Source of the DNA: Cordilura impudica
Lineage: Eukaryota > Arthropoda > Insecta > Diptera > Scathophagidae
Direction: 5' to 3'
Assembly (NCBI GenBank): GCA_963682025.1
Contig: OY821521.1
Coordinates: 95,154,051 to 95,218,050 of the forward strand
Length of the DNA stretch: 64,000 nt
Below the pieces are notes generated by a model that worked only from the letters and a program-made list of their open reading frames with translations, had not been told where the DNA came from and did no database searches. This document shows positions 46,501-58,614 of the stretch, in pieces. How positions within the stretch are numbered: position 1 is the stretch's first letter; each line of letters starts with the position of its first letter. A program made the translations under genes and the position numbers.

Positions 46501-47502
46501 ATATATTAGAGCGACTCACTCTGTATGGAGAGAAAAAAAGTGAAAAAAGTGCTCCCTAAAAATCTACCTTGGTTTGTTTTATAACGATTCTCGAAATACT
46601 TCTGGTCTAGCGTTAACCCCATCCGAGCTGGACCATTTTTAAAAAAGGTCTATTTTTAGTTTTTTGGTAATATTTTCATTTTTTTTTTTTCAGGTCAACA
46701 TATCCAATATGGGTATGACATGATAGATTTTTCAAAACGCGTTCAACTGTATATAGAAAACGTCCTAACTGTTGTGATATTCAAAAAAATATGTAAATTT
46801 TGATGGGTTTTGTATTAAAATGAGTTAATTAGAAAATCAAATCAACATTGAAAATAACACAAATTTATTTATTTTCTACTTGTATAAACTTTATGGCATC
46901 CAAAGTTTCAAAAATTAATTTGTGCACCATGTACTTATTTTGAGACATTTGAGTTTGACAAAAATTTAAATAACATAAATTAATTATTTTAAAAACAAAT
47001 TTCATTTAGATAAAACTAAACTACCAACGAAGTGCGTAATAATAAGGCATTTGTTTTTAATGAGAGCACAAAATAAAAAGATTGGCCTACCCAATTATTT
47101 TAAAATAACAATAAAAGAGATTTTGGAAATATGGAATAAGGCTCAAATTCTAGTTTTAAGCAAAATTTCAATTTGGAGGAAGATAGAATATCAATTAAAT
47201 TACAATAAGAATACATGTAGTTGGAATAATTATTTTTTTTAACGCGAAAAAAGCATGGCATTAAAGAAAACGTTTCGTGTTTTTTCTTTTTGTTTTTGAT
47301 CTGAAATTTATCTTGGTGTCAATTAGAAACTAAATTTACTTCTAAATTTAATAAACTCCACATTCTTATTTAAATTTACTCAGGAGCACCGTGAAAAATG
47401 TTTTAAATAAGCGAAATTGCATTTTTTCACAGAACTGAAATTACTTGTTACATTGTTTCCACGCCATAAGATTTTAGTTAAAACGCGCTTTTTAATTAAA
47501 AA
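46501..47502. other. unannotated sequence
   Basis: Nothing recognised; a 63-codon frame at 47051-47242 lacks support. Confidence 0.45.
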
Positions 47503-47870
47503 GTAGCAGATTCCAGTGCTCGAAATTCGAGTGCAATTTCTAGGCAATAAAGCCGCTTCAACTTAGCCAATTCACAAACCAACACTGTTATGGTTTATTA
47601 TTATTGTGAATGAAGATAACAAACTCATTAACAAACACATTAACAAATTTAATAAAACACACATAGCATATATATAATTTTATGTATGTGTTAGTAGCAA
47701 CTTTAAATGCAATTTACTCCAAATAAAGGAAAAAATTTAAGAATCTATAAATCTGCAAAACGGCTAAAAAGAAATACCTTTCAAATAACATACGTTTGGT
47801 CAAAATCGAGATAAAATGGTAGAACAAAACATCGGTCACAAGAAATCGCCTAACCTATTAATATTATAGA
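47503..47870 (-). mobile_element. non-autonomous Helitron, family 1
   Basis: Minus-strand start TCTATAATATTAATAGG; 3' palindrome CTCGAATTTCGAG. The terminal CTAG is mutated to CTAC. Confidence 0.9.
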
Positions 47871-47884
47871 TACGTTTTTTCTAT

Positions 47885-48275
47885 TATATAAATATTAGTT
47901 AAATTTGTGAATCGAAATAAAAAAGTTCATACTTATTTTGGGTTTTCAAATTGGCAACACTATTTTCATGCACTCTCATGTTGTTATTAGTGATATATTC
48001 AATTATTTTACGGATAATTTGTGAATCTGAAAAATTTCAATTGATTTCTTATTTTTATTTTATAAAATGGTTTTATACATGATGCAAATTTTCATAGAAA
48101 TGTTTATTAACCTTGTAAAGCGTAGAAATAATAATACAAAGGAAATATAAATTATTTGGATACCTTTTGTAATTTTTGATTTTGAAATAATCGAACACCC
48201 GGTTTTCTTCAGCATTATATCCATCAGTGTTTGCCTTTAATAGTTTTCGTATTTGTTTTTGTTACAAATTTATGT
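47885..48275 (+). repeat. dispersed repeat (family D), uninterrupted copy
   Basis: Counterpart of 45.4-46.5 kb; carries the empty site for the Helentron-like insertion there. Confidence 0.75.
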
Positions 48276-48596
48276 TTTTTTTATATAAAATAGGTGAGTT
48301 CAAAAAGAATTTAAAATATATATTCATCTTAGCATGTTAAGAAGAAACTTATTGGCAAAAAAATATTTAATAAATTTGTGTTGATATTTATAACTATCAA
48401 AAATACTTTACACAAACACACCTCAATACACCTAAACCTGGTGCGCAAACTAAAGGTCGCCATTATACAAATATTTAGATGTAATTTGGTATATAAGCTT
48501 TTATCGGATATAAATTTTGTCTGCGTAGGACGACTTTGTTTTCTTATCTGTTTTTATTGTTTTTGTTATTTTGTTTTTTGTATTAAATGTATCCTT
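48276..48596. other. unannotated sequence with a stray Helentron word
   Basis: TTTGGTATATAAGCTTTTAT at 48486 matches the Helentron-like interior; the rest is not recognised. Confidence 0.45.
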
Positions 48597-48960
48597 AACT
48601 CGATTTAGCAATGTCCGTCCGTCCGTCTGTGTGTCCATATAAATATTGTAATCAAACTACAGGTCGCAAATGTGAACATATTTTGATGAAATTTGGTATG
48701 TAAGCTTCTATCAGCCATAGTATGAACGCTATTGAAATTGGCGAAAATCGGTGCATGTTCAGACATAGTCCCCATACAAATGACACCTATGAAATCGACT
48801 TAAATTGCCATATGATCCAAATTATCATATAGATCTCGGTCAAATTGGGATTGAGTGTATTTATTACATTAATCAGTAGTCCAAAAATAAACCCTGTAGG
48901 ACAATTCTTAGCCATAGGCCCCATATAAAGTGGCATCCCGATATCCACTTAAATCTAAAA
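48597..48960 (+). mobile_element. Helentron-like element, outer fragment of third nested pair
   Basis: It begins in the GTCC core, so the 5' tip is lost, and runs to CCACTTAAATCTAAAA, where the antisense copy begins. This is the same T-run junction as in the pairs at 1.3 and 28.5 kb, with about 5 bp missing. Confidence 0.85.
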
Positions 48961-49659
48961 CAAGTAAGAAAATTATAGTCGGTCTAGACCGACTATACGA
49001 AACCCTATACCACTCGTTAAGAGACCCTATCTCTTAGGCCCAACTAACTGGATATAGAAAATAAGCATAAACCAAATTTGAGTGGCGTTGTTATTAAGTT
49101 TTTTGGCTGCAGATATGAAAAAGTTCATATCGGATGGTATATCTATATGGGGACTAGGCCCAAAAATGGACCGATCCTGACCATGTTTGGTAAAGTCTCT
49201 TGAATTTTGCAAAAGTATATACAAGCAAAATTTGAGAAGAATCAGTGCAATATATTTGTTTTTTGATAGACTTAAGTGAATATCGGGAAGGAGCTCTATA
49301 TGGGGCCTATGACTAAGAGTTGTCCCATAGGGATCATTTTTGGACTACTCATTAGTGGATGTAATAAACGCATACCAACCCAATTTGAGTAAGATCTATA
49401 TGACAATTGGATCTTATGGCAATTTATGTCGATTTCATAGGGGTCATTTATATAGGGGCTAGGTCTAAACATGGACCGATTCTCACTAATTTCAATAGCG
49501 TTCATCCTATGTCCGATAAAAGCTTATATACCAAATTTCATCAAAATATATTCGTATTTGCGACCTGTAGTTTGATTACAATGTTTACATGGACACACAG
49601 ACGGACGGACGGACGGACATCGTTAAATCTAATCAGATAGTGATTCTGATTCGATCGGT
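48961..49659 (-). mobile_element. Helentron-like element, inner antisense copy, 5' truncated
   Basis: 3' end with CAAGTAAG complement and the perfect hairpin TAGTCGGTCTAGACCGACTA. It stops at ATTCGATCGG without the GGGTATA end, and the matching outer 3' part is absent, so a deletion removed the right side of the nest. Confidence 0.85.
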
Positions 49660-49834
49660 TTACTTTAAAACATCTTATGTATTTTTTTTTTTTTTTTAAT
49701 ATTTATTTTAGCAGTTGTTTTTTCAAGAGTTTACCAATGGCGCCCATTTTTTTAAAACAAAAAACTTCAAATTGTCATTTAAGTTCATCTGCAGATTTTT
49801 TGTAAATACTAATTCTAGACACTTGTGAAAAAGG
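49660..49834. other. unannotated AT-rich sequence
   Basis: Nothing recognised. Confidence 0.4.
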
Positions 49835-50165
49835 TCTCAGAATCTGAGAATTGTTTATGGGAAAAATATCAGAATCTGTGCGTTTTCTATGAAAAAAATA
49901 AAAAAAAAAGTGTGAAAGTTATTTATTGAAAATTTTTCTATGGAAAAATACTCAGAATCGGAGAATTTTCTATTGGAAAATAGTTTAATATTAAAAAATA
50001 ATCCCTGAATCTGAGATTTATTTTATGGAAAATATGTTTTGAATCTGAAAATGTTTCTACATAAAAATAGTTTAAAAATCTAAAAATTTTTCTATTGAAA
50101 AATAAATTAAAAATCTAAAAAATATAATTTGCAAAATATGTTTCGGATTAAGAAAATATTTCTTT
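49835..50165. repeat. degenerate tandem repeat (CAGAATCTGAGAATTTTCTATGG-like)
   Basis: About six units of 45-65 bp, each with AATCTGAGAAT or AATCTAAAAAT followed by TTCTATGGAAAAA or a variant. Confidence 0.65.
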
Positions 50166-51140
50166 TAAAAATAATCTACAATTATGCAAAATACTTATTC
50201 AAAATAAACAATTGAAGCGCAAACAATTTTTTAAACAATGAAATACCTACGACAATATGAACTTAGCCCCCGTAAAATAAACTTATCAAGAGTACAAATA
50301 ATTTCGAAATTTTCACAAAGACAAATTGTAGCTATTGTTGCCAAAGGAAGAGCGATAAAAATAATCTATTCTTTTGTAAGAAAAAAATGGGAAACCAAAA
50401 AAAAGCTATTTAACACTCTTATCGTAAATTTAGATAAGCCACGAAAGGAAACCCGCTTTTAAGCAAATTTTGAAAATTAATATAATTTTATCTTATGAAT
50501 GAAGGTTTTTACTTTATAACGAACGAAGTTGAATATAATAAAAGATCTGTTGTTCAAACCATTTATGCATTAATGTGCATTGCTTGTTGTTGGTTGACTT
50601 GGTTAGTGGTGTGGCTTTCGAAATGTGCGTTGCCTTGTGCTTGTATGAGAGTTGCTTCAAAATTACTCTTTGCTAAAATATTTCAGGCAAAAAAAAAATA
50701 TAAGAAAATGTGAAGCAGATTTGATTGCGTTGCCAACTTGGTAACATTTTTTATAGCTGGTGTAAAACTCATTTAATTTTGAATCATACTTTAGAATTCG
50801 GTTAAACCAGTCTTTTATTTTCTCATTATTTTTATTAGAAAATATAGTTTATTAAAGAAAAAGAGGAAAATCTGGTCCATCTAGTGTGGACATTGTCAAC
50901 TTGTCTGGCCATAGGCCAGATATTAACTAAAATTTTAAGTCCCCAAAGTCAAACTTAGTTTAAAAATTTAATTTCCAGTGATGTATTGCCACCTACAGTG
51001 GCTGCTTATTCTCATTTATCAGGTATATGATGAAAACCGAAATCAATACCAAAACGAAACAAAATCGAAAATAGGTGCGATATAAATCAATTTTTCGATT
51101 TGTTTTCGTTTTTATTTTAAAAGTAAATATATTTCATTTT
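50166..51140. other. unannotated sequence
   Basis: Two short frames (50238-50462 and 50495-50713) show no recognisable family; the first is basic but lacks a clear HTH. Confidence 0.4.
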
Positions 51141-51918
51141 TATACCCTATACCACTATGTGGTTTGGGTATAATGACTTTGTGCTGCTGTTTGTAACAAC
51201 CAAAAATATTTGACCCAGACCCATCTTTAATTATACCGATCGAATCAGAATCACTTTTTGAGTTGATTTAACAATGTCCGTCCGTCCGTCCGTCCGTCTG
51301 TGTGTCCATGTAAAGCTTGTAATCAAACTGCAGGTCGCAAATATGAATAAATTTTGATGAAATTTGGTATATAAGCTTTTATCGGCCATGGGATGAACGC
51401 TATTGAAATTGGTGCGAATCGATCCATGTTCAGACCTAGCCCCCATACAAATTACCCCTATGAAATCGACATAAATTGCCATAAGATCCAAATTGTCATA
51501 TAGATCTTACTCAAATTGGGTTTGTATGCGTTCATTACATCCATTAATGAGTAGTCCAAAAATGATCCCTTTGGCCCAATATAGATCTGCTTCCCGATAT
51601 TCACTTAAATCTATTAAAAGACAAAAATATTGCACTGATTCTTCTCAAATTTTGTTTGTATATATTTTTGCAAAATACAAGAGACTTTACCAAACATGAT
51701 CAGAATCGGTCAATTTTTGGACCTAGTCCCCATATAGATGTAGCATCCGATATGAACTTTTTCATATCTGCAGCCAAAAAATTAATAAAAATCCCACTCA
51801 AATTTGGTTTTTGCTTATTATCTATGTCCGGTTAGTTGGGCCTAAGAGATAGGGTTTCTAAACGCATGGTATAGGGTATCGTATAGTCGGTCTAGACCGA
51901 CTATAATTTTCTTACTTG
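51141..51918 (+). mobile_element. Helentron-like non-autonomous element, full length
   Basis: 778 bp, TATACCC to CTTACTTG, (GTCC)5 core, perfect 20-bp hairpin, subterminal repeats intact, flanked by T on both sides. Structurally the best-preserved copy. Confidence 0.95.
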
Positions 51919-52324
51919 TTCATTTTGTTCTATGGAAATATAGATAAATAGAGATGTAATGGAAAATTAAATTATTTTTATATTTTAAATCAACTTGACT
52001 TTGCTTTACGGTTTGAAACAGATTAATAAAAATTTAACTAAAAAAAATTTAAGTATAATAAGTATGTAAGTCTATAAGTATGTAACTAAAAAGTCTAACT
52101 TAAAATATTTTTTCGGGGAAAAACGCGTAAATCCACGACAGGAAAAACAGCAAATTTAACGACTGCATAAGGAGGATGAAAAATTGCATTACCAAAAAAT
52201 TTTGCTCTAAAAGGAGTTATAGAAATTGAAAAGAATCAAATTGAATTTTCAGTTAATTTTTTAACAAATACTTTTTTTTTATAAAATTTGTAATTTTTTA
52301 AACTCTTTCTTTTAACTCATACTC
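51919..52324. other. unannotated sequence
   Basis: Nothing recognised. Confidence 0.45.
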
Positions 52325-52895
52325 TCTGTCTGCCATGGGTGGACCCCATTCCCCCTATCCAATTGATCTGAAATTTGGCCCATAGGCTTGTCGTGACTAC
52401 AGATTAATTTTGGGGTAGTCACGCACAGTCACGGAGTGATCTAAATGCCCTTTCCCCTCATCCGATCGATCTAAAACTTGGTCCATACACTTGCTGTGAA
52501 AAAAAGATTTACTTTCAATTAGTCAGGCACAGTCACGGAGTGATCTAAATGTCATTTACCCTCATCCGAACGATCTGAAACTTGGTCGATATACTTGCTG
52601 TAAAGAAAGATCAACTTCGACATTATCACGCGCAGTCACGCATAGTCACGCACAGTCACGGAGTGATGTAAAACCTATTTTCCCTTATCCGATCGATCTA
52701 AAACTTGGTCGATAGACTTGCTGTGAAAAAAGATTAACTTTGACATAGTCACGCACAGTAACGGAGAGATTAAAACCCCACTTCCCCTCATCCGATGGAT
52801 CTGAAACTTTGTCCATAGACTTGTTGTGGCCAAAGATTAATTTTAAGATAGTCACACACAGTCACGCACAGTCACGGAGATATTCAAAACTCATA
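52325..52895. repeat. tandem repeat, five units of ~105-125 bp
   Basis: Units share CCCCTCATCCGATCGATCT, AAACTTGGTC, ATAGACTTGCTGTG, AAAGATTAACTTT and AGTCACGCACAGTCACGG. The last block is itself reiterated one to three times, which accounts for the length variation. Higher GC than the surroundings. Confidence 0.9.
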
Positions 52896-53143
52896 TGCAT
52901 AAGGAAAAAGTGAGTTTTAATAAAACTGTTTGTATGGGTTAGATTAATTAAGTTATTTTAAAGTGTATATTGAAGAATAAAATATTAATATGACATATTA
53001 AACAACATTAAATAACAAGATTCAGCTATATCATACCGGATTCTAACTGCTTCATTATAGAGAGTACTTTCAGTTTCAACGCCACCTGGATTAGATTCTT
53101 CTATTATTGGATTATTATGAATTGAAAACTCATCAACATTATA

Positions 53144-53623
53144 TGGTGTTCACACTACGATATTTTGAGGTGTTTTAGCTCATGTTTTGCAAAACAAAAC
53201 ACAGTCGTTCACACTTGATTTAGTGTGTTCAAGTTAAACATTTCAGCAGATTGAACAGCTGTTTCAAAAATAAAAATAATATTAAATTGGCGGCCAACTA
53301 CTTAAATTATATTAATGATGAAATTATCAATATAGATGCGTTATTTTCAATTTTGTATTGAATTTTTTTTATTGTAATGTCACTTTAATAATAATGTTAA
53401 AAATACAAGGATGCCAACTTGGCATAAATGAGAAATATTGCACTGAACATGCGCAAAGTTAAATACAACTCTGGCATATTTTCGGTTTTTGAGGTGTTTA
53501 AGATTTAAACATCTAAATTGAGATGTTTAGCCAAACGAAAAAATGTATGGGAAAACATTTCAATTTGACTTGTTTATCGCATAAACACTAAGCACTTCGC
53601 TAAACACTTAAGTGTTAACGCCA
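53144..53623. mobile_element. MITE-like element with short inverted ends
   Basis: TGGTGTTCACACT at the left and AGTGTTAACGCCA at the right are imperfect inverted ends, each flanked by TA. Inside are several TGTTTTAGC/AAACATC-type words. It adjoins the Harbinger remnant and might be its terminal part. 52896-53143 holds nothing recognised. Confidence 0.5.
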
Positions 53624-54225
53624 TATTAAAAAATATACACATGTTGATAAGGTCACAACATACGTTAATAATTTTAACGAACTTTTGGGGCTTATACCAC
53701 AAAATCTACTTTTAAGGCCTCCAATACTCCTTTCTATTAAATCTCGTGCAGATGCATGTACTTTGTTAAATTTATGTTTGATGGAAATTGGACTCGGATT
53801 CCTGTATGGGGTAAGCAAAATTAAAACTTAAAAAAAATTGTAAAAAACTCAATAAGTTTATATGTTGGTATGTTGTACCTACGATCATGGCATTTATACT
53901 ATGGTAACCTTCTCGAATATAGCATAAATGGTTCTGAGTCCTTGTTTTACTATTTCAATATGGGCGCCATCTATACACCCAATAACAACAGGAATTCTGA
54001 ATTTATCGGAGAAATGTTTTTTGGATTTTGAATATGTGTCCAAAATAACTAACATTTTTTGAAATCGAAGTCCGGTGCTTGGCAATAACTGCATCATTTT
54101 CAACAGAGAGCTGAAAGCTATCTTCAGCGAAAAATTATAACGTTGCTGCCAATTGAATAGCCAAAGGAATCGGTGTGGACCAAAGTTTCTCCTATTTCGT
54201 CCAAAATCCACAAAACGCATCAATA
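53615..54225 (-). pseudogene. PIF/Harbinger transposase remnant
   Basis: On the minus strand, FRIPVVIGCIDGAHIEIVK (about 54000-53945) matches the first catalytic block of the DDE_Tnp_4 domain (G-x-I-D-G-T-H-I). Downstream, LTPYRNPSPISIKHKFN, HASARDLIERSIGGLKSRF (53815-53650) matches the C-terminal block with the R-x-x-I-E-R-x-x-G-x-x-K-x-R-F signature. The middle of the domain, with the second Asp, is deleted (the gap is about 75 bp where some 250 bp would be expected). Only about 200 codons of the usual 350-400 remain. The upstream frame to 54223 is the preceding alpha-helical part. Dead. Confidence 0.85.
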
Positions 54226-55187
54226 TTACCTATTTTCTAGAAAATCCAATCGCGTATATTTTTCGCATTATGCTTCCTTTTTTGGCATTTTCGCCTATTA
54301 ATAGTACACTTATCGTTATTAGAAATTGTCACTTTAATAAATTTTTCAAACAAATACACAAAATTAATTAGCCAATATTTAAAAATTTTTGTGAAAACAA
54401 TAACAATTTAATAATAAAATAACATAGTGACAATTTATTACAAAAGAAACATGATGAAGTGGAATAAAAATTAATCTTGAAATCGATTGATTTTCAAATC
54501 GTCTTCTATTATTCAATCGTTATTTTTAGAATTTCGATTTTAATTTAAAATCAATCGATTTCCATCACATGCCTGTATGAGTCAATTTGTATAAATAGAC
54601 AAGTGGATTATAGTTTTTTATGCAGAAATTTTTTCCAAAGTCTGTTTTTTCAAGTTTATAAATTCTTATCGCTATCTTAATTTAGGTAATTACAATGTTT
54701 ATAAATTGTAATGCAGATAGATTGTGTTTAAAAGTACTTATATAATAGATTATAATTGAAATTTAAAGACATTGGCTCTTAAACTCAATTAATTTGGTTG
54801 TTATTGTAATACCACAAAATTAGATAATGGGTATAAATTTGAAAAATTGCATTATTTTTTCTTTTACTAAAGTAGAAAACCTATAAGTTCCCTAAGTACT
54901 TCATAGAACACCAAATAAATTCATTATTTAACGCAGCCGGCGTTATAATACCGAAAGTTTGATGCATATAATAATGTTTTGGAACCATAGAAATCATACG
55001 ATAAATCAAAAAAAAAATTTCAAATGATTCTTCGCTAAATATATCCAGATATTAATATTGAAAAAAGGAAATATTAAAATATTTTTGTCTGAATTAGCTA
55101 GCATGTTAATGTTAATTTAAGGAAACATTTAGTACAATAAAAAAAAACAGGTAATAAATAAAAGCAACCCTATACAGACTTAAAAAA
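54226..55187. other. AT-rich sequence, nothing recognised
   Basis: No supported feature. Confidence 0.45.
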
Positions 55188-55330
55188 AGACCGATAAAAG
55201 CTTATATCTTAATATATATATGTACAATTGCGACCTTTAGTTTGCGTACCAGGTTTTCATGTGGTGACAGAAAACCTGGGAAACGTTTTTAAATCGACTA
55301 AAAAGTGATTTAGAGTCGATCGGTATGAGG
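55188..55330 (-). mobile_element. Helentron-like fragment, strongly decayed
   Basis: CCGATAAAAGCTTATAT, TGCGACCTTTAGTTTG, TTTCATGTGGTGACAG and GTCGATCGGTAT are in family order. Neither terminus remains. Confidence 0.6.
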
Positions 55331-55687
55331 CTTGACTGTGTATAATGAATACTTCACTTTGATAGTTAAAAAAATCAACATAAACTTGTTAAATTTATTT
55401 TATCAAAAATTTTCTTCCTAACATGCTAAGATGAATTACACTTGTGGACATACAATTAAGTCACTCATGTAATACATTTTTCTGAACGAAAAAATAACGG
55501 AACGTTATTTGTTGATTCGCTCAAGTTTTTCCAAACATGCAGTACCATTATGATTCTCTGAAAATATAATAAAATTTTAGCATTTCAATGTTTAGTTTTA
55601 TAAATAATCAGTCATTTCTTAACACATCGCCGAAGTTAAGTGGACAAATAATTAAGTAATTTTGATTATCGAAGCTAATTATTTGTA

Positions 55688-56020
55688 CTAGCAGATTCCA
55701 TTCCTCGAAATTCGAGTGCAAATTCTAGGATATTTTATTTTTTCATTAAATAAAGACCCTAAAGGTGTGCTAATCAATTATAGCCAATTCATAAATCAAC
55801 AAAAAAAAAACACACACATAACATTGTATAATTTTATGTATGTGTTAGTAGTAACTTTAAATGCAATTTACTCAAAATAAAGGAAAAAATTTAAAAATCT
55901 GTAATCTGCAAAACGGCTAAAAAGAAATACCTTTCAAATAATATACGTTTGATCAAAATCGGGATAAAACGGTAGAACAAAACATCGGTCACAAGAAATC
56001 GACTAGCCTATTAATAAAGA
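55688..56020 (-). mobile_element. non-autonomous Helitron, family 1, inside the Tc1-like element
   Basis: CTAG at 55688-55691 next to the palindrome CTCGAAATTCGAG; the 5' end is shortened (CTATTAATAAAGATT). It sits between the left IR/DR and the transposase gene. Confidence 0.9.
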
Positions 56021-56103
56021 TTAAGAAAACTTTATGATAACCGAAATGGTTTTATTGGCCTTTTAGAACCTTTTGCTGTATTTCCATTTGACATTGTTAA
56101 TTT

Positions 56104-56962
56104 ATGGCTAAAAATCAGAGCTCTACTCCTGCTAAAAGGGATATCATTTGAAATTGCTTCCAAAATGTTGGTTGCATTGCTGAAATGTTGAAAATATTAT
56201 CATTATCGCGGGGAAAGACTTTCGATAATTTGCAAAGTCATAGACAACGCAAAACGACTCAAGCAGAAGAGAGGCTTATGGCTAGGATGAATAAAATTGA
56301 CCCATTCCTTATATCAACTCAGATTGGATCATGCATGTAATCGGAACATGGCATTTAAATATCATTAAGGACCGTAAGTAGACGCCTGATTGATAATCTC
56401 CATGGCCGCATAACGAGGAAAAAACCAAATGTGTCAAAGAAAAATATTCAGCAGCGCCTCCATAGGGATCCAAATTTTTGGAAATTAATAGTGTGGAATG
56501 ATGAATAAAAATTCAACGTTTTTGAAATGACGGCAGACCTGACCATAAGTCAACAAATTTTTTGACCCAAAGTATACCAAAAAACCGTAAATCACGGAGG
56601 GTCGTTGGTAATGGTGTATGGATATTTTCCCTCGTCCGGGGATGATTCCTTAGATGGGAAAAGATATCCTGCAGAATAATCTGGACAATGTTTATGCTGA
56701 TGATTTACCACTAGCATGGCTATTTCAGCAGGATAACGACCCGAAGCATACATCTCGTGTCATTAAGACTTGGTTTCGTGAAAACAAAATTAAGGACAAA
56801 ATAAAGTGGCCACCTCAAAATCCCGAGTTAAAACCAATAGAAAATCTGTGGGGGATCGTAAAACGGGCAGTTGCGGCCAGAAAACATACAAACGAAAATG
56901 CACTCTGGGATATTATTCAGGCAGAATGGAACAATAATACTTCTCAGCAGTATTACGCTTAA
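56104..56962 (+). pseudogene. Tc1-like transposase pseudogene
   Basis: The likely start is ATG at 56104 (MAKNQSSTPAKRDII then a stop). The N-terminal HTH region is broken by several stops. The last 100 codons (56654-56962) are open and clear: WLFQQDNDPKHTSRVIKTWF with the second catalytic Asp, and WPPQNPELKPIENLWG with the catalytic Glu. Counting residues between that Asp and Glu gives 35 rather than the usual 34, from a one-residue insertion in KIKDKIKW. The first Asp block is not recognisable. In a live element the enzyme would bind the IR/DR repeats and excise at TA. Confidence 0.85.
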
Positions 56963-57321
56963 GCTAAAACAATACCAAACAGATGTGCCGAAATAATCCT
57001 CCAAAGAGGAGGGGACCCAATAAAATGCTAAAGGTTCAAAATAGTTTGAATTAAAAATAAAACAATTTAAACAATTTTTTACGATTTCTTTTCAGATGAC
57101 TTAATTATATGTCCACAAAAAATATAAGACTGACATTTGCCTTTTACAAAAAAAGTATTTACAATGAATAATTGGTTAAGTTTTTATTATTATTTAACTG
57201 TTAGATATTTAAACTAAATAAATAGAAGTTGTGTTTTTTCAAATTTTGATTAAAACTGTTTTATTTTTAAAACGATAAGTATTACTGTATAAATGACTTA
57301 ATTGTATGTCCACCAGTGTAT

Positions 57322-57548
57322 ATTTAAAAAAGGGTACTTTTTAAAAAACGGATACTTTTTTAAAAGAATTGTACTTTTAAAAAAATGGTACTTTAAAAAA
57401 AGATAATTTTTTAAAAAAGGCTAATTAAAAAAAGTTTATTTAAAAAAAGGGTACTTTTTTTAAAAAAGGGTACATTTTAAAAAGGGATATATTTTAAAAA
57501 AAGGTACTTTTGTACTTTTAAAAAATGGTACTTTAAAAAAAAACTTTT
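57322..57548. repeat. T/A-rich minisatellite
   Basis: Units like GGTACTTTTTTAAAAAAG, same family as 1-178 and 31.2-32.2 kb. Directly adjoins the Tc1-like element. Confidence 0.75.
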
Positions 57549-57567
57549 TTTTACCTTAGGCGTTAAT

Positions 57568-57720
57568 TATGGTGGTAGGTCTGAAAATGCACCGATTTTT
57601 ACGTACGTCTACGAGTATGACGGATAAAAGCTTATATACCAAATTTCATCAATATATAATTATATTGGCGACCTGTAGATACAAAGACAGGCAGACGGAC
57701 AGCGCTAAATCGGTTCAGTA
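57568..57720 (-). mobile_element. Helentron-like fragment, decayed
   Basis: AGGTCTGAAAATGCACCGAT, CGGATAAAAGCTTATATACC, GGCGACCTGTAG and CAGACGGACAGCGCTAAATC in family order; no termini. Confidence 0.7.
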
Positions 57721-57721
57721 A

Positions 57722-58310
57722 ATGGTACCAACCACTTTCGTTAGTTACAAACATTACCAAAAATTTAAGATACAAGGGCGAACCGATAAATCCGTAAATT
57801 TGTCTCAAATTTTGTTATCCATTCCAATTATTGGAATTTTTCAAGGTTCTCAAATTAGGATCAATGATTTCATCATTCCGCCGAGCCACTTCTCTAACCC
57901 AATTCATGGAATTTTAGCATGGCGACTACACACGCCTGCAAATGTACTAGTTTTTGATATAAATAGTCGTTGAATCAGTCCAATAATATTCAACGTTTAT
58001 TTTTTTTCCCTATGGAAGTTAAACAATGTGGATTATGCCGCGTACATCCCAAAAACCAATCGCCATGGATTTGTGAGGCAATAAGCCCGCCCACCTTGGC
58101 CACTTCGACACCGGTTCGCCCGATGAAACCCATTTGCGTTTATGGTCAATTGTGACCAAACGCGGCACCCATATTGAGGACAGCTTTCTTAAATCTAACT
58201 GAGCCATATGATATGCCTATGGTATCAACAATCTCGCGCACTTTCACCCTCCGATCGGCCAACACAAATCGTGAATTTTTTCGGCATTATCAGACTTATT
58301 ATATGAGATA
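57722..58310 (-). pseudogene. mariner transposase remnant
   Basis: Minus-strand blocks in order: ADRRVKVREIVDTIGISYGS (58260-58200), the HTH; DLRKLSSIWVPRLVTIDHKR (58195-58135), the W-V-P-R-L linker; KSMAIGFWDVRGIIHI (58075-58020); VHLQACVVAMLKFHELG (about 57935-57885). The segment with the first catalytic Asp, which should lie between the second and third blocks, is missing, and the third Asp block cannot be recognised. At least two frameshifts. The lineage looks different from those at 7.0 and 11.4 kb. 58320-58614 holds nothing recognised. Confidence 0.8.
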
Positions 58311-58614
58311 TGGTCTGACAAGAGCAAAATTATTCAATTTATGTCCGATAGTCATCAATGGTGAAACAGTGCGATGGCTTAATATTTGCAGGTATAAAGA
58401 AAAATGTGAAGACATACTTTTGAATGTTGTAAAATTAACTGTGAGAAATAATCATCAAATCATAAAGAAATAGATTTAATAATGAGTTTTCATTTACGTT
58501 GGGTACATGCTCACAGTTTTAGACCTCTAGCTAGTCGGGAAGTTAGTTAAACCCAATCACAAAAATTCTCCTCAAACAAACAAACAAGGACAGCTCAATA
58601 AAACCACATAAAAA

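Larger units (their letters stand above)
55439..57318 (+). mobile_element. Tc1-like transposon with IR/DR ends, inactivated
   Basis: Outer inverted ends CACTTGTGGACATACAATTA and CACTGGTGGACATACAATTA (complement), each next to TA (55437-55438, 57319-57320). A second copy of the GTGGACA-AATTAAGT motif lies about 200 bp inside each end (55640 and 57097-57117), giving the symmetric IR/DR layout of several Tc1-like groups. Minus the 333-bp Helitron inside, it is about 1.55 kb, a normal size for the superfamily. Confidence 0.9.

Noticed and set aside
50238..50462. 75-codon basic frame possibly of HTH type
   Set aside because: Weak resemblance to a Tc1-type HTH, but no conserved block and no termini nearby.
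57722..58473. Three plus-strand frames of 60-100 codons
   Set aside because: Antisense shadows of the minus-strand mariner remnant.
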